The notes: a model not told the origin generated them from the sequence alone. A DNA stretch of 64,000 nucleotides from Umbelopsis ramanniana AG (GCF_025399195.1 NW_026252089.1:434001-498000), one strand, 5' to 3'. Positions 36,332 through 47,286 are shown, numbered from the stretch's first letter. Made by a program: numbers and translations.

Positions 36332-38410
36332 TTATGACAGCTGTGGGTCGAAGCTATAGCTTTCACGTCTGTCAGAGAAAGAAAAGCCTCCAACCATAGG
36401 ATTGAATCCAAAGCTATTATGTTGATTGTTGTTACTACCGTTCATCATGGAAATGGGAATACCGTTGTTGCTAGATATATTGCTAGTGCTGTTGATGCTG
36501 TTAATAATGTTGCTGGTTGTGATTGTGCTACTGGTGTTATTGCTGGTTGAGGTGCTGCTGTTATTGCTGTTATTATTGCTATTGCTAGTTGGATTTTGAC
36601 GTACGCCCTGGTCAAAAATGAATAATAAAGTTTAGTAAAAAAGGTACGCAATATGGATTAGCTCGTTCGTTATATTACTACTGCGCATCCTCCCCCCAAA
36701 AATGAAAAATAGTCATCAACTTACCAAAGGATTCTTGCTGTAGGAGAGTCGGATGCCTCCCTTAACAGAATTGCTAAGAGGGTTGCCATAAAGATCATTC
36801 AGCGCCTGCGCTGCACAGGCGACATCCTCGAATTCAACAAAGCACATTGGGCCATTGGGCTTGTTGCGAAATGATAAGCGTTTATATCCAACGCATCTTG
36901 AGAACAACGCCTTGAGTTCATCTTCACTGGTATTAGGAGGTAAATTACCTACATACAAAGTATTGCAAGGTGGGTTTTGATCAGCGGGATTTTGAGCTGG
37001 GATCATAGTCACCCCACGATACCCAGGCGAGCTAAGACCAGGTGAAGGCAACCCATTGGTTCCTGCCGTGGATGAAGAATTGGTGTTGCCTGCATTTTGG
37101 ACGCCCGGGCTAGTGTTAATGCTGAGAGACCCAAATCGGGCGGTGGGAGGCTGTTGTGGCGTCTCACGTTGACTCGTCTGCCCTGCTTGTGGATTGGGTG
37201 AAGCTTCGTCCAAGACACTACTAATGCTTTGCTGTGGAGCACCATTCAATCCATTGGTCAAAGCTGAGCTGCCGAACAAAGCAATACTGCTAAATCCACG
37301 ATCACTTTGAACCGGCGTAGACTTGGATAAATAACTGAGAGGATGGGTAGGATCATTTTCCAAATCAATCAACCCTTTGGAGAATCGATGACCGGGATTA
37401 AACCCAATAGGAGTACGGGCCGAAGAGGATGACACCAGGCCTCCATTTCCATTAGAAGTGTTGTTCAATCCGCCAAGAGTATCGGTTGCCGCAGAAGAGG
37501 ATCGAGCATCAAATGACTGGGCACGTGAGACAAACGACGGATCGTTGAATGCAGAAGCAGTAGGGGTACTGGGGGAAAATACGTCCGAGTAAAAGTCATA
37601 CGGATATTCGTTGGGTGACAGTAAGTCACTAGGCAGTGCCGGCACCGAATAAAATGCTTCGTAAGCCGACGACGGGTTTCCTGGGAATCGCTTTTGAGGA
37701 TGAATGGCCTGTGGAGCCATTGGGAAACCAGCACTGGGTGGATTCGCTGTCGCAGTTGCTTGTTGTTGATCGCTGGAAAGACCACGTTTGGTATGCAAAT
37801 TCTTTTTAGCCATTTCTGCTTTTAAAACCGACCCTTTCTCGGCATCGACTTTGCGTCCACTCAAAATGTCCTTCGCTTCCAACGCTTCGACTCGAGTACG
37901 AAATTTCGCAAATCCAATCTAAAGAGAAGCAAAATAAGAAGTTGGTTAAAAAAATTGTCTATTGATTTCGCATTTGCCCTTACTGCTGAGCCGCTCGTGC
38001 GAAGACCTCTTTTTTTTTTGTTATCATGACTAAAACCAAAAAAAAAGCCATTTCGGACCACAATTCTCCAGCCCCATACTTACAATTTGTTTGCGAGCAT
38101 TGTTGTTAGCAGCCGTTGAAGGGGTCGTAGGTGTAGTTACGCTCAAGACAGTATTGGTAGTTGGGGTGTTCAAGCCCATCTCTTCTTCTTGGTCTTTGCT
38201 CGGGACTTTGAGAGTAGCCGCCTCGAAACCTGGCGAGAAGATGAACATGTTCTGGAATTCCCGTTCCTGCATGTCATCAGGAAACCCTACGACAAAAATA
38301 GTAGAAATTTCTTCATTGGACTGAGGAGTTTGGCTATTGTTTTGATTCATCATTACGTTGTACAGACTACTTGTCAGCGGAGAGACAGTTGGCAACGAGC
38401 CTGGGGACAT
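36332..38410 (-). CDS. Whi3-like RNA-binding protein, two RRMs
   Basis: Whi3 proteins bind mRNAs such as cyclin and formin messages and form condensates. Exons: 38410-38084, 37918-36725 and 36607-36332, giving 598 aa. RRM1 covers about residues 35-145 ([19 protein letters not shown], then [18 protein letters not shown]) and carries a Thr/Asn/Ser insert. The middle 250 residues are disordered and rich in S, P, N and Q. RRM2 lies at about 415-495 ([21 protein letters not shown], then [18 protein letters not shown]). The last exon is an N/S/T-rich low-complexity tail ending in SFDPQLS. Open sequence extends 5' of the first ATG with a possible acceptor near 38490, so a further upstream exon is likely. 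Confidence 0.87.
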
Positions 38411-39311
38411 TGGCGTGTGTCGCAAGTCAGAAAACGTGGGAGAAGTGGGAGGTGGTACCGGGTTGAAAGATGCCAGGATGAAGTGCTGTAGATGGCAATT
38501 AATGAAGTGGTGGGGGAGGGTATTTGAAAAAACAAAATGCAGACAGAGGGAGAATGAGAGAAAAACCCTTTGGCCTACGTCGCTTTTTTAAAATTTGTGA
38601 TGACCCGACCAACGGAAAGAGTCACGACCAAAATTTTTTTTTTTTTTTTTTGCCAACTGCTTTGTGTTCGAGTTCAGTCCAGCGATCGGTTTCTGGTGGA
38701 GGTGAAGTGGCAAGCATAGCAACCGCCTATCATCCGTAACTACCCATTGCCTTCAATTCATTGTCTAATTTTCATCTTTGTCATGTAGCCGCTATTGCGT
38801 ATCACTGATGTTTCATCAACGTCTTTTCTCGGTTTTATTCAGTCATGGTCTTGTGAGATGTTGAAGCGTTTAATTTTACCGAATGAAACACATGATGTCA
38901 CCATGGGGTCAGACTCTGGGGTAGACTGGTTGCAAAGCCACCACATTAAAAAAAAAAGTGGGAAATCGCATGCGCACTAGCTTTTTCAAAAGGCGGGCCA
39001 CATAAAAGCGAGTAGTGAGCGAGAGATAACCTTTATGAAGATAATCTCTCGCCACCACCTTGACCACCTGTAGCTGGAGCTAAATTCCACAGCTGAGCTC
39101 TGTTAGTTGGATGCCATTATAGGGCAAGCCAGCGTGCCACATGAATTTCCCGGTGTTGGCTTTATCCGCGGAGGGGCACACAAATAGGAAAAAAATGAAA
39201 ACACGGGTATTTTGGCAAGTTCAACACACTTGGTTTTTTTACTTGATAGCCCAAAAAATGAATACAAAAACTATAAACAGTACGGAAAAATGGTGTGCTT
39301 TTTACATCAGA
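38411..39311. other. region between the WHI3-like and CsbD-like genes
   Basis: Next to 38410 the frame stays open on the minus strand for about 80 bp to a possible splice acceptor, so part may be 5' exon and intron of the WHI3-like gene. A run of 18 T lies near 38634-38651. The remaining part down to 39311 holds the 3' flank of the CsbD-like gene. No other feature was recognised. Confidence 0.4.
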
Positions 39312-40031
39312 TTAATAGTTGCCAGATTGTTGTCTGTCGCCTTCTTGATATCTGTCAGGGTTGTTACCCAATTTACCAGCAAGCTTCTTTAAGCCTCCCT
39401 TGATTTGGTCACCGGTTGATGCCTGGCCCGACTGCTGGTTGAAGTCGGTATTGTTATCATTGTAAGAGCCAGAGGTGTCTGTGCGTGCGTTGGGGTCATC
39501 CCATGCGCTTTGAGTCTGTCCTCCTTGCATGCTGGAGTCATAATTGGATGATTGAGTCATGGAAGGATCTTGTGTGCTGGAAGAAAAGCCTCCAGAGGTA
39601 GTGTTATCGCCATAGGATTGGTTGCCAGAGCCAAAGTTATCACCGGAAGATCCCAGGTTGCTAGATCCTAGCTGCTGGTTGTCTGATGAACCAAAACCAG
39701 TATTTGAGCCAGACATTTGGTTTCCGCTATCCCAGCCACCACGAGTTCCTCCAGCCATACCAGAGGTATCAGACGACTGAGTGTTGTAGGTTCCTTGGTT
39801 GTCCTGGTTATCCATAGAAGAGTCAAGTCCTTGGTTGTTGCCAGACTTGAGAGTGCTACCAATGCCTGAATCACCCTGATTGTTATAACCAGTATCTTGA
39901 GATTGATCGAGACGGGTAATATCCTGTTGATCTCCAAATCCTGCTTGGCCAAATCCTCCTTGCTGCTGGCCGTATCCAGTATCTTGCTGCTGGTTACCGT
40001 AGTCAGGGTTGTTTTGTTGATCGTAGTTCAT
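39312..40031 (-). CDS. Q/N/G/S-rich protein with C-terminal CsbD-like module, 239 aa
   Basis: A single-exon gene. Residues 1 to about 205 are low-complexity sequence rich in G, N, Q, S and D with repeated GYGQQQGG, GNQ and SSDN units, prion-like in composition and without basic residues. The last 33 residues fit the CsbD/Hmp1-like stress-protein module: GDQIKGGLKKLAGKLG, then NPDRYQEGDRQQSG. CsbD-like proteins of fungi are small hydrophilic proteins induced by stress and some bind DNA. The same module ends the next gene upstream. A TATAAATA box sits about 43 bp before the start, which suits inducible expression. Function as a stress or desiccation protectant is inference. Confidence 0.82.
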   Translation of the reverse strand: MNYDQQNNPDYGNQQQDTGYGQQQGGFGQAGFGDQQDITRLDQSQDTGYNNQGDSGIGSTLKSGNNQGLDSSMDNQDNQGTYNTQSSDTSGMAGGTRGGWDSGNQMSGSNTGFGSSDNQQLGSSNLGSSGDNFGSGNQSYGDNTTSGGFSSSTQDPSMTQSSNYDSSMQGGQTQSAWDDPNARTDTSGSYNDNNTDFNQQSGQASTGDQIKGGLKKLAGKLGNNPDRYQEGDRQQSGNY

Positions 40032-41003
40032 TGTGAGGTGAAGTGTAAAGAATGGCGTACATTTATGCGTTTGTATTTATACTTTTTGCCTTTAATTTTG
40101 CAACTCCCTTCCACTCTCGTTCAAGCTTGTTTGTCTTAAGGTATAAATTTCATCCAGCGTGGCACTTTTTTCGTCATGGTGACCCAGTCCCAGGTTTGAA
40201 TGGAGAAGTTTCATAACAAGCTCCTTGAATCATCATATCATTGACGTGATCTACCAACATTTTGAAATAGTGTAGGATGTATGGCTTCATGCACGTCGTT
40301 GTCGATATCCTTGTCATTTTACGTGAAAATGAAATCTTACAAGGTCGACACCTCGCTGGCAGATGTCCAAATAGCCAGCGTTAGGTATTAGGAGGCTATA
40401 TGTTGGAAATTTTTTGCTTCAATACGCCCGCTGGGACGCCGTCGTGGGAGAGACCAAATTGAAACATACAATGCATTAAAATGAATGTATTCTTGGCAAA
40501 CGTGACTGGGTACAAATTGATCATGAGCTTTTGAACATTTTATGGCCCGATGGAACCCCCAATTGATGAGCAAGTTATAGTGTAAGGGTGGTCCATAACA
40601 GGTAGTATAACCTGATAGTGCGTTTTATTTTTCTATGCAGAGTATGAATATGGGCAAATGATCCAGAAAAATAGCCCAGCAATGAGATGGTGTCATTCAT
40701 CTTGTGTACGATATGTCATTGGGAATATTTTGCCTCACGGTGTATTGTACCCCAAGGAAGCTAGAACGCAATGGGGGTTCACTGAATCGCTCCCAATAAC
40801 TCTTCTACACCACGATCAAGCTACCCGTCCCGAAACTCCCCGCAGCTCACCCATGTAATACCTTATTCAATCCCCTAAACACGTATCAGAACATATCGCC
40901 GCTACGGTGTCATAAGCATCCCATATCTCGCGCGCGCTTTAATCATATCGTACTTAAATATAGTCTATAGTATATGCCGCACCCAATTCAACTGGTCGCC
41001 TAG
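40032..41003. other. intergenic region between the two CsbD-like genes
   Basis: About 970 bp holding the promoter of the long gene and the 3' flank of the short one. Short open frames at 40388-40573 (minus) and 40658-40858 (plus) have no recognisable content. No repeat was detected by eye. Confidence 0.45.
40074..40081 (-). promoter_or_regulatory. TATA box of the long CsbD-like gene
   Basis: The minus strand reads TATAAATA 43-50 bp upstream of the start codon at 40031. It is the same octamer as before the RNase T2 gene, at similar spacing. Confidence 0.5.
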
Positions 41004-41231
41004 CTAGGCGGAAGATGGAGTGGCTTGTTTGTCTTCAGGGTGCTTCATATCGTGACCTTCTTGGAATTTGTCAGGATCATCCGCTACTTTGCCTTCAAAT
41101 TCCTTCCAAGTGCCTCTAATTTTGTCGTATGTTGAGACAGGTTGCGAAACATTATCAGACGGAGCTGACTCTCCCGCCTCAGATGAAGGTTGAGAGATGT
41201 GATGATGATTATGGTGGTGGTGGTGGGTCAT
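41004..41231 (-). CDS. short CsbD-like protein, 75 aa, histidine-rich start
   Basis: A single-exon small protein. It begins MTHHHHHNHHHIS, a natural histidine cluster, then an S/E-rich linker. From about residue 33 it carries the CsbD-like core YDKIRGTWKEFEGKV, then DDPDKFQEGHDMK. This aligns with the C-terminus of the 239-aa neighbour: K-G-x-x-K-x-x-x-GK-x(5)-PD-x-[YF]-QEG. I chose the ATG at 41231; open sequence upstream is hydrophobic and unlike the family. The His cluster could bind metal, but that is only a suggestion. The product is likely a small soluble stress protein. Confidence 0.75.
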   Translation of the reverse strand: MTHHHHHNHHHISQPSSEAGESAPSDNVSQPVSTYDKIRGTWKEFEGKVADDPDKFQEGHDMKHPEDKQATPSSA

Positions 41232-41619
41232 CACGGTATGTGCAAAGAAAAAGTAGTGGAAGAAAAAATAAGTGCTTCGCGCCCAACAAGGTCGTAGCAT
41301 ATAATTTATTTTGCATTAGCTCTCAGCCCCAAACCTGACAGGCCAAGCCATTCGACTTGTGGACATCTACACGTGTTCGCTAACCACCTTAAGAGAATTG
41401 AGTGTTGTGAGTTCAGCCTTTAACAGCTTTGGTAAAATTACCTTGTTCATTGGCTTGGAAGTGAAAGTAGTGAAAACACTAAATACCCCCAAAGTTTTAT
41501 GCTTTTCGATAACTTTTTAATCGATTGTTACAGGTAGATTTTGGTGGGTGAATTCAAAAAAGAATAAAAAAGAAAAAAATGGTGTATTTAATCTAAGCCA
41601 TCTAGGACTCTTTAAACAT
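41232..41619. other. intergenic region, short CsbD-like gene to HIS1
   Basis: Promoter of the short CsbD-like gene and A-rich 3' flank of HIS1 (A-runs near 41555-41580). No other feature was seen. Confidence 0.45.
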
Positions 41620-42674
41620 CTAGACTCTACAGTTTGTAAATGCCATGAGCAAAATATCAGTTGCTCCAGCTGCACTCAACGCATCCATTATTTCGCCCTG
41701 TCGCTTCTTTTCAATCATTGACTGAACAGCAACCCATCCTTCGTGCGAATCCAAAGAGGACACAGTGGGAGCTTGACGACCTGGTGTGATGGTGACGGCG
41801 CTAGACAAGTTCTTTCGCTCAATGTTATAGGTGCAAAGGACATATCGGCCAGCAGTGATGACACCACGAATACGTGAAGCAATCTTATCGCACAATTCTC
41901 TATGGGTGGTCTTCTTGTTGGTGATCAAAACAGCTTGAGATTCCATGATGGTGTGGATATCGTGCAGACCAGCAGCACGCATGGTATCGCCAGATTCTAT
42001 TTCACCAAACAACAAAAAGAGTCAGTACCGCCATCTAATATCAATTCTCCAATAACTCATCGCTCTACTCACCAACCAAATCAACTACACAACACAAAGG
42101 TACAAGGGTTAAGCTGTGTTAATGATGCGTCATTTTGTGTAGCCAAAACGCATGGTCGGAAAAACTTACTAATACCATCAGCGAGACCCAGTGCGCAGGC
42201 TGCTTCAACTGAACCGGCTACGTAACTGATTTTGGTGGTCTTTCCAGCAGCCTTGTCCAGAGGTTCAAAGACGCTCTTTGCCAAAACTTCGAAACTGGTA
42301 ACTACTCGACGACCGACCAAAGATTCGACAGTCTGGTTTGCACCAGCAAGGGGAACTTGAACGCACAAGCTGCATTTTCCGAATCCAAGTTCAAGAATTT
42401 CCTCAACCTCATCAATGGATTCGTTTTCAGCGACCATATCTTGACCGGTGATACCCATATCGATGTTACCTTCAGCCACATATTTTGGAATATCGGCAGC
42501 GGGCAGGAAAATGAGAGCGACGGGAAGGTTGGTAACAAGAGCAATATCCAATCGATTCTTGCGGTGGAACTGCAAATCAGATCCGTGGAGCAAGGTAAGA
42601 CATTGCTCATAGAGACGTCCTTTCTTTGGTATAGCAAACAAAAGGCGATTGTCGAGATCTTTGACGAAATCCAT
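41620..42674 (-). CDS. HIS1: HIS1, ATP phosphoribosyltransferase
   Basis: Catalyses the first step of histidine synthesis, joining ATP and PRPP. Exons: 42674-42170, 42073-42084 (a 12-nt microexon) and 41996-41620, giving 297 aa, the usual long-form length. The catalytic part has RLLFAIPKKGRLYEQC, then DMGITGQDMVAE and GKCSLCVQVPLAG. The HisG signature DLVESGDTMRAAGL is assembled across all three exons; the microexon supplies the residues around IDLV. The C-terminal regulatory, histidine-binding domain runs from about residue 210 and includes TPGRQAPTVSSL and GATDILLMAFTNCRV. Phases are 1, 1 and 2, and skipping the microexon would keep frame but delete four residues of the signature. Confidence 0.96.
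42073..42084 (-). other. HIS1: 12-nt microexon of HIS1
   Basis: Flanked by a TAG acceptor and a GTGAGT donor on the minus strand. It completes the codon left by exon 1 and gives the residues of the conserved IDLV stretch needed by the HisG family. Confidence 0.85.
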
Positions 42675-43686
42675 TGAAATTAGTTGTGAGTCGGTGACAA
42701 GGAGATTTGGATGGTCGGGCTCTAGAAAAATTATGACAATTTTTTTGACATAATATTATCTCAGATCAGATCCGTCACGTGGGCCGAATAACAGGATTGA
42801 GTAGCCACGGTGATTGGATGATAATGTCCAATCCCCCCTTTTATATGATGGACATGTTAGACATTTGACTGCAATATGTGAGGAGATAAGATGCTAGAAA
42901 GCCTATAGAGCAATTGCACCTATGTATTTGTCTAATTTGAAACGACTTTAGTGTTACACTGCGATGCAGCGGATACATTTAGTATATCAAAAATCAACGC
43001 GCATGCCAGGTGTAAGGTTAGCAACACCCATTGTTAAATCCTGCACGCTTTTTCAGCACTGCAAAAAGGTATTCTCTGGTTGACATTTCATCTGTATTCT
43101 GTCAAAAACAAGAGTAGTTGCCTCACGGTGGTTTCTTTACTGGCGTCGTAAGCTCTTGAACAGACTGATAATACACTCAGCTAGCACTTTAAAATGTACA
43201 GAATCAATCTTGGTTTTAAAGTGCTTGGATAGTTTCTATGGTGTTAGGACAGTACGAAAAATGAAGTTGAATAGCTGGCCAGCCTGACACTCAAAGTGGC
43301 TATTCTATTATGTCTTAGGTCATACTCCATGCAGAAACATATATGCACTGTACACCAAAGTATTTTCGCCTCTCCTTTAGTTTTTGCCGTTCTTTATAAA
43401 TTTTACTGAGGTACTTAGCAAGTTGTACCGATGCCATCCATTTACGCGACTGCGCCAACCTACGGGCTCAGCGTCCTTTTCAATTTTGCTGAGCGAGTGC
43501 ACGTGACGTATGAATTCCACAGAAGACGTATCCGTGGCAAGTCTGAATTCGCAAACCCATTTACAACTTAAAAGGTCTCGAATCTACTTTCTGCCTTTCC
43601 AATACCACTATTTGGTAATAATTATCCTACTTGTCCATCAAAAGACGCTCTGTGCCACCTTATATTCTCTAAATCGTAGCAATCTC
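42675..43686. other. divergent promoter region, HIS1 and SKP1-like gene
   Basis: About 1 kb. The frame of the SKP1-like gene stays open from 43510, but that part is hydrophobic and unlike a disordered leader, so it may be 5' UTR or intron. No repeat or RNA gene was recognised. Confidence 0.4.
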
Positions 43687-44445
43687 ATGTCGTCTTGGCA
43701 ATCGTCACAAGCAGTTAATCCAGGGCAAGCTCAAGATCGGTTCTCCACAAACCAAGTTGAAAACGACTATGTACTCAATAGCGACGATGATGAAGCAGTC
43801 TCATTGTCCGTCGATATGGAACACTATCATCATCATATGAGCTCCGCCACTTATCCAGTTGTCGCTCCATTGCGGGAGCCGACACCGCAAAGGCCGCCGT
43901 CTCCACCCAAGGATGCGGGGCCAACGATCATATTGCGGACCCAAGAGGGAACGGAAATGGCCATAGATGGAGCATTGGCTATACATTGTACACGTCTCTC
44001 GCGAAAACTGCGACTATTGGATGCTTACGATAGCCTGACGGTAACGGTTCCCTTCCGTAATGAAATTGTCGGCATGACCCTGGAGTTCTGTGCTCACCTT
44101 CGACAGAAAATGCTACAAAGAGCCACTACCTCGAACTCCATTATGCCTTCCAATGCAGTTTTGGTTGAAGATATTGGGTCGGGCGATTCTAGCGATGTGT
44201 GCGATGACTGGGAATTTTCATATATCGCTCAAGAAGCCGACGGTCGATTGGTGGTGGAATTGAACGCAGCTGCCCACTTCTTAGAAATCGCCCATTTACG
44301 GGATCTCACGACGATGAAGATTATGGTCATGAGCGCTAACAAATCGCCCGCAGAAATAGAGGCTACCTTTGGGTTTAGTGGGGCTCAATCTGGTGAAGAC
44401 GTTGTATCTGCCTTAACCAAAACAATGGAAGACTTGAAATGGTGA
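43687..44445 (+). CDS. divergent SKP1-like protein, 252 aa
   Basis: SKP1 links F-box proteins to cullin 1 in SCF ubiquitin ligases. This single-exon gene has a SKP1-type BTB/POZ fold from about residue 79 (TIILRTQEGTEMAIDGALAI) and the SKP1 dimerisation half near the C-terminus (LVVELNAAAHFLEIAHLRDL, then SPAEIEATFGF, where SKP1 has TPEEIRKTFNI). It departs from canonical SKP1 in several ways. It has an acidic and proline-rich extension of about 75 residues with a histidine cluster. The linker between the halves is longer. The usual ENQWC end is replaced by MEDLKW. It is therefore likely a paralogue, not the main SKP1. I use the ATG at 43687; the upstream ATG at 43510 would add a hydrophobic stretch. 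Confidence 0.8.
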   Translation: MSSWQSSQAVNPGQAQDRFSTNQVENDYVLNSDDDEAVSLSVDMEHYHHHMSSATYPVVAPLREPTPQRPPSPPKDAGPTIILRTQEGTEMAIDGALAIHCTRLSRKLRLLDAYDSLTVTVPFRNEIVGMTLEFCAHLRQKMLQRATTSNSIMPSNAVLVEDIGSGDSSDVCDDWEFSYIAQEADGRLVVELNAAAHFLEIAHLRDLTTMKIMVMSANKSPAEIEATFGFSGAQSGEDVVSALTKTMEDLKW

Positions 44446-45138
44446 ATTTTATCATCGGAGATTTCTTTGACCTCCCCACCCCCTCCCCCCTTCTCCTCCA
44501 ACTTGCCTAAATCACCGTCTCATGTCGTTATTACGGACAGTCTTCAACTATTATGTTGTTTAAATTCTTTAGATGTTCCCCGTAAAACCTTATAACGCAA
44601 AGAAAGAAATGTAAATACTCTCCATAATTTGTCAAAATACAAACCTATATGTTAATCAACATTTTTACAAACAGTGATTGTCATCCCCTATCCCACCGTA
44701 TGTCTGCACTGGATCGCTCAGGGGAGAATGTAGTTTTGTCACAGCTTCTTTTTCTTTTCAGGGCAGTGCATCTAGAAACAACTCCCGTACGTCAAGATTC
44801 CTTCATCAAATTGGAAGCGACAAAATCTAAATGTGGCAAGGTCTAGAGTGTATGAACTTTTTGATCAGCCGAGTACGGACCACTTACTCCTTTCTTCCTG
44901 CAACAAGTTGACAGCTTTCAAAAGTATGCGTACTACAGCATAAACTTGGCCATATAAAAGCTGACTACAACGCTAATTTAAACGTATGATCCACCCGATG
45001 ATCAGCACGGCATTCACTCCGTTTGGGACCATGTCCCTGGAGAACCAAATGTTTTCGAGTTTGGTCTGTCCTCACCTTTGATTGGGTATATTATTAGATT
45101 TGCTCCTGATCTCGGTGGGGACGCAGGCAATCAGGAAT

Positions 45139-45161
45139 GGTAAGTTAACTAGTAACTTACC
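45139..45161. repeat. perfect inverted repeat, 9-bp arms
   Basis: Arms GGTAAGTTA and TAACTTACC are separated by ACTAG, giving a stable short hairpin. It lies 30 bp from another inverted repeat. No gene assignment. Confidence 0.7.
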
Positions 45162-45191
45162 TGCAGCACTCGCCCGACTAATGGCAAAAGA

Positions 45192-45210
45192 CCCTACTGC
45201 AAAAGTAGGG
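45192..45210. repeat. perfect inverted repeat, 7-bp arms
   Basis: Arms CCCTACT and AGTAGGG flank the loop GCAAA. The hairpin resembles a terminator or small structured RNA, but no transcript is known here. Confidence 0.65.
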
Positions 45211-47156
45211 ACGCTATTTTCTTTTCATACATGTATAAGCATTTTCACATCTACGTCGGATTGCTTGGCATGATCGATGCTCCTCGGCGTGATGTGAGCG
45301 ATTTTCCCCCTTGCATGGGCACGTCACCCAACGTTGGGATGAGCGAGGGATACTATCACGCTGTAGACACACGATGCTGGCATGATATCGCCGATGCTCT
45401 CTAACACGAGGAAGAAACCCAAAGACAAAATGGCAGGCATTGGCCATCTCTAAGGCAAGGGGATTTTTCCAGATGTGCTTCGCAATGGCAAAATTTCCAA
45501 AATGCATAGATCGACTGGTGGTACACTGTGCATATCAACTGAGGGATTGCCCATTCTGGCTACGGGATTGGATCAACAAAATGGTTGAATAGCTTTCACT
45601 ATTTTTACTCTTTCATCATTTGCAACACCTTTCACATCAGCTTTGATACCATTCGATCGATCCTTTTCTATAAGATTCTGATTATGGGGTACACCACTAA
45701 AAGCTTGTGGTTGGCGTAAGATGGCGTGCATCGTATGATAATACGGAGCAAGTGGAATCACGGCTATATACGGAACGCGTTCTAGATAATTTTATTAAAC
45801 AAGGCCCTCGAAACCATAATGGTCCAGATTGCTGCACCTATCCGATTTTACACTGCTACGTTTATTAACCCGCGCAACAAAAAGTTGCTACGAAATAAAC
45901 TTTTTTTACTGGGAAGCAATAAAATCAAAACAAAACAAAAGCCTTTTGAATCAGTGCCTTGATTTTTGTGCAGCGCTTTTGCTGCTAATTGCATAAACTA
46001 ACCTGCATTGTTATTGGACGACAAACATATTGAACTGGGTGCCTTAAAGTCACACGTCTCAGAAAAATGCAGAATTAGGTAAATCTGTAAAATGGCAACG
46101 ATCTGCAGGGTGAATGTGCAATGAGCCTCGGCTGGGTTGGGAATGAATGTCGAGGTCCTTGGCATGTTCCATAAGCTAAGGCATTCCACAATTTTCGATA
46201 AACTGTCCACTAAACCCACATGGCGACTTTTGTTTGTGCATCACGCGCACATTGGAAGACCAGGGGAAGTCTGGGTAGCAAGCAAATAACAGTTCCCGAG
46301 TGAACAAGTAAGCGCGCAGCTTCAAAACAGGTGATTACCATCCTTCAGTAGAGCCTTCACTCAATTGGTACAAATGCAAATCATCTAATTTTAATTTCAG
46401 GAATTGAATACAATTCAATATTGCTTTCTGCCTATTACTCTACAAGACTATCCTCCATGGTATAGAATTATACTCGATACAGAATGAATGGAAAACATAA
46501 AATGCAAAAAAGTAGGCTGATCGATGGGATGGGGACGTAAAGATTTACAACAACAATGATGCTCAAGCATTTACGCCCGGGCCGTGCATTTTCAGTCACG
46601 GCGTCGGTTGCTCAGCATAATAAATGTTGCCTGTATGCGATAAGACCCAAAAATAACATACATTACCCTTATTCTACGTCAAGTCCGAGGGGGCGCGTAA
46701 CTGTTAGGAGCCCAGGCGTATAGTAAAATAGAATAACTCCGTGCTGACAAAGTTGGGGTTTCGTACGATCGTATTCCGCATGAATTGCTCGGCCGATCGA
46801 TTAATCTTCGAAGCACTGTCAATTTAACGTTACGTGTTCGCAATATTTTCGAGGTTAGCCACCAAGGCAATGACCAAGAAACGTGTACCATTAGGGGACG
46901 TAGCCAGCCCTCAGGTGATTTTTCAGCTTTGGTGGAGTCAATGACAATGTGAGCACATCATCCGCTGTGTTATAATATACTTGAATTGTTACTCTTAAGT
47001 CGAGGAGGTCACGCAGGGTCAGAGAGTAGCGCCAATTGTCAATCGCAACCTTATACGGACATGGTTCTTATGCTGGGATGCCTCATTTTTTGACACCACA
47101 GTATCTCCTTGGGTGAGGCGGATGAAAAAAAATTTTTTTTTTATTTCTTTGGCAAT

Positions 47157-47164
47157 TATATAAA
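47157..47164 (+). promoter_or_regulatory. TATA box candidate of the PH-domain gene
   Basis: TATATAAA about 120 bp upstream of the ATG at 47287, followed by a T-rich leader. Position allows a 5' UTR of about 80-90 nt. Confidence 0.4.
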
Positions 47165-47286
47165 CCCTCACCTTCCATTAGAACATTGCACTATAATCGG
47201 TCCATCCTCTCCTTTACACTTTTATATATATTATTTCATATACATATCATTTTTACTTTCATATCGTTTATCGTTTTGTATACAAC

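Larger units (their letters stand above)
44446..47286. other. 2.8 kb gene-poor region
   Basis: The longest stretch without a confident gene. It contains two short perfect inverted repeats at 45139-45161 and 45192-45210. On the minus strand, 45214-45850 has broken stretches with protein-like composition that I cannot assign; they may be a gene relic. A C-rich tract lies at 44470-44500. The last 180 bp form the promoter of the PH-domain gene. Confidence 0.4.
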
